NCBI GenBank assembly: GCA_965246995.1
Contig: OZ252008.1
Location: forward strand, 2,666,001-2,730,000
Direction: 5' to 3'
Length of the DNA stretch: 64,000 nucleotides
DNA from: VXRJ01 sp965246995
GTDB taxonomy: Bacteria > Acidobacteriota > Vicinamibacteria > Vicinamibacterales > UBA8438
The notes under the pieces are model-generated. The model worked only from the letters and a program-made list of their open reading frames with translations. It was not told the origin of the DNA and ran no database searches. Of the stretch, positions 62,139 through 64,000 are shown one piece after another (position 1 is the stretch's first letter; the number at the start of each line of letters is the position of its first letter). A program made the position numbers and the translations under genes.

Positions 62139-63623
62139 ATGAACCGGGAGGCAGCACCAGCACGTGTCGCGGCACATCGCGTGTTGCGATCGACGCATGA
62201 GGGACGGCGCGATCTGGCAACAGCGCTCGACGCGGCGCGGCGGGACCTGATCGATCCGCGTGACCGCGCGCTGGCCGGCGAGATCGCGCTCGGCACGCTC
62301 CGCTGGCGCAACGCGATCGATCACATACTGTCCCAAGTATCATCTCGGCCGCTCTCCCAGATTTCCCCCCCGATCCTGGACCTTCTCCGCGCCGCCACGT
62401 ACCAGATCCGCTGGCTCGACCGGATCCCGGGCCATGCTGTCGTTGCCGACACCGTCACGCTGACCCGCACCATCGGGATGCCTCGGGGCGCCGGCTTCGT
62501 CAACGCCGTCCTGCGCGCCATGACGGATGGACGGCGCCATGCGACCCTTCCCCGTTTGCAGCTGCAGAACCGCAGCAGAGTTGCAGAACGCACCGAAGGC
62601 ACTCGGGGTTCTCGGGAAGCGACTCTTGCCTACCTCAGCGTCACACTCTCTCATCCCCAGTGGCTCGCGGCCCGGTGGCTGGATCGCCATGGGTTGGATG
62701 CCGCCACCGCCTGGATGCGCTTCAACAACCAGGCCGCCCCTGTCACGCTTCGTCCTAACTTCGACCGAATCAACGGCCCGGATCTCGCCGCGGCGCTCGG
62801 CGCGCACGGCGTCGAGACGATACCTGCCCGCCTCGCCCCTCACGGCCTGATTGTGAGAACAGGCGACCCGAGAGCGACCCCTCTCGCGGCGGAAGGCGCC
62901 TTCGTCATTCAGGACGAAGCCTCGCAACTGATCGTCGAACTGGCCGCTCCGCCCCCGGGGTCAACCGTACTGGATCTGTGCGCCTCCCCCGGCAACAAGA
63001 CAACTGGACTCGCCGGTCCGGCCCCGGCCCTGTCCGATGTAGCATCCGGGCAGAAACACCGAATCCCCGGCCTCGTTGTCGCCTGCGATCTCCGCCCCCA
63101 TCGTGTCGCGCTGCTCAATGCCACCCGTGCGCGGCTCCACCTCGCCAACGTCGCTGTTGTGCGGCTGGACGCGACCGCGCCCCTTCCATTCGACGCGCCG
63201 TTCGACCGCATCCTGCTTGACGCTCCATGCTCTGGTCTTGGCACCGTCCGCCGCGATCCCGACATCAAGTGGCGACGCACCCCCGCCGACCTTCCGAGGT
63301 TCGCGGATCAGCAACTCGCCATGCTGCAACGCGCCGCGGCTTGTGTGCGTCCCGGCGGGCGGCTCGTGTACTCGACCTGCTCGAGTGAACCGGAAGAGAA
63401 CGAGGAGATCGTCGAACGGTTCCTGGAGAGGCATGCAAGCTTCGAACAAGTCCGGCCGGAAAGCCCGATCATCGCTCCATTCGTCGACGACGCGGGCCAC
63501 TTCCGGACGCTGCCGTTCCGCGATGGCGTCGACGCCTTCTTCGGCGCCGTGCTGCAGCGGATTCTCCAGGTACGCACCGTCGGTGATGGCTCTTGCCTTG
63601 TCGGGCGGGAGCAGGTTTCTTAA
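62139..63623 (+). CDS. rsmB: 16S rRNA (cytosine-C5)-methyltransferase RsmB
   Basis: Methylates C967 of 16S rRNA. The 494-residue product has an N-terminal NusB-like RNA-binding domain (about 1-150, RVLRSTHEGRRDLATALDAARR) and a C-terminal SAM domain with both catalytic cysteine motifs, DAPCSGLG and STCSSEPEENE. Two short inserts (about 132-165 and 288-305, SDVASGQKH) make it longer than E. coli RsmB (429). It is 75 bases after fmt. Confidence 0.95.
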   Translation: MNREAAPARVAAHRVLRSTHEGRRDLATALDAARRDLIDPRDRALAGEIALGTLRWRNAIDHILSQVSSRPLSQISPPILDLLRAATYQIRWLDRIPGHAVVADTVTLTRTIGMPRGAGFVNAVLRAMTDGRRHATLPRLQLQNRSRVAERTEGTRGSREATLAYLSVTLSHPQWLAARWLDRHGLDAATAWMRFNNQAAPVTLRPNFDRINGPDLAAALGAHGVETIPARLAPHGLIVRTGDPRATPLAAEGAFVIQDEASQLIVELAAPPPGSTVLDLCASPGNKTTGLAGPAPALSDVASGQKHRIPGLVVACDLRPHRVALLNATRARLHLANVAVVRLDATAPLPFDAPFDRILLDAPCSGLGTVRRDPDIKWRRTPADLPRFADQQLAMLQRAAACVRPGGRLVYSTCSSEPEENEEIVERFLERHASFEQVRPESPIIAPFVDDAGHFRTLPFRDGVDAFFGAVLQRILQVRTVGDGSCLVGREQVS

Positions 63624-63635
63624 ACTAAAGGGTTG

Positions 63636-64000
63636 ATGCGGGTTTCCGGAGGGCTGTACAAGACCTCCAAGGTCATCCTGTTGGCTGGCGCACTCGCCGG
63701 CACCTTCGGGCTCTTCCTGTTCGCCGGACTGCAGGTAGCGATCCGGACGCGCGAGGTGCCGACGCCCGACCTGCGTGGCCTTGCGCCGCAGGAGGCGACG
63801 CGGATCCTGACCGACACGGGACTACGGGCTCGTTTCGACCCGCAGCGCCGGATTCATCCCGCCATCGAAGCGGGACGGGTCGCCGAACAGGACCCGCGGC
63901 CGGGCATCGTCACGCGTCGGCGCCGCAACGTGAAGCTCTGGATAAGCTCGGGTCCGAACGCGGGGGAGGCACCCACCTTGATTGGCGAATCCGAAACGGG
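63636..64000 (+). CDS. PASTA-domain membrane protein, 5' part (runs off the window)
   Basis: An open reading frame begins at ATG 63636 and stays open to the window end (121 codons). The translation has a basic start, one membrane helix (about residues 13-38, VILLAGALAGTFGLFLFAGL) and a PASTA domain (VPTPDLRGLAPQEATRILTD, AEQDPRPGIVTRRRRNVKLW). PASTA proteins bind peptidoglycan or related ligands outside the cell. Lipobox and kinase domains are absent in the visible part. It begins 12 bases after rsmB and probably belongs to the same operon; AAAGGG lies 4 bases before the ATG. Confidence 0.85.
   Translation, partial: MRVSGGLYKTSKVILLAGALAGTFGLFLFAGLQVAIRTREVPTPDLRGLAPQEATRILTDTGLRARFDPQRRIHPAIEAGRVAEQDPRPGIVTRRRRNVKLWISSGPNAGEAPTLIGESET

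Noticed and set aside
1..64000. tRNA, rRNA, CRISPR arrays, phage genes
   Set aside because: None recognised on either strand by inspection; a dedicated RNA search was not possible.

Overview
The window is a gene-dense, high-GC bacterial chromosome segment with about 50 genes and no gap above 300 bases. It carries no rRNA, tRNA or CRISPR that I can see. The gene mix suggests a Gram-negative, aerobic heterotroph, most likely an Acidobacteriota member (Vicinamibacteria-like). It includes a complete alternative complex III operon, a TonB receptor with an N-terminal carboxypeptidase-regulatory-like domain, a PEGA-domain kinase-like protein, several PQQ-type propeller enzymes, a DUF1080 protein and many Sec/Tat-exported enzymes. 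The phylum assignment is inference from gene content only.

Layout. (1) 1-1385: the right part of an IS1182-like insertion sequence that cuts off the 3' end of comEC. (2) 1.4-10 kb, minus strand: pseudokinase-PEGA protein, carA, carB, truncated comEC. (3) 10.3-14.9 kb, minus: oligoendopeptidase F and aconitase. (4) 15-22.4 kb, plus: alternative complex III actABCDEF with overlapping genes, followed by an M48 peptidase, a methyltransferase, a beta-hydroxyacid dehydrogenase and both subunits of a 3-oxoacid CoA-transferase (to 26.2 kb). (5) 26.2-28.4 kb, minus: DUF2817 peptidase-like protein and a class I aldolase. (6) 28.4-34.6 kb, minus: a six-gene MoxR/DUF58/VWA operon whose order matches mxaRSACKL of methylotrophs. 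(7) 34.7-42 kb: a flavoprotein of the HpaB/4-hydroxybutyryl-CoA dehydratase superfamily, a TonB receptor, a small exported protein, an MFS carrier and an AtoE-type short-chain fatty acid transporter. (8) 42-45.4 kb, plus: PQQ-like propeller, LVIVD-repeat protein and metallo-beta-lactamase-fold hydrolase. (9) 45.4-54.4 kb, minus: an exported oxidative gene set (PQQ dehydrogenase, haem-copper monooxygenase-like protein, unknown protein, cytochrome c-PQQ dehydrogenase, alpha/beta hydrolase, DUF1080, lactonase). (10) 54.4-60.5 kb: 2-hydroxyacid dehydrogenase divergent from a phosphotransferase-enolase pair, then an esterase, a small metzincin and a sigma-54 activator. (11) 60.5-64 kb, plus: def-fmt-rsmB-PASTA.

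How the parts may work together: the periplasmic PQQ and haem enzymes (41-54 kb) would oxidise alcohols, sugars or other reduced substrates and pass electrons to c-type cytochromes. The mxa-like operon is a plausible maturation system for such quinoproteins. Alternative complex III would supply quinol:cytochrome c oxidoreductase activity. CoA-transferase and AtoE point to short-chain fatty acid or acetoacetate use.

A recurring sequence, CTAGCAGCCCGTGGTGAAA, occurs at the IS/comEC junction and in several intergenic inverted repeats. It is proposed here to be a small mobile or REP-like family related to the IS end.
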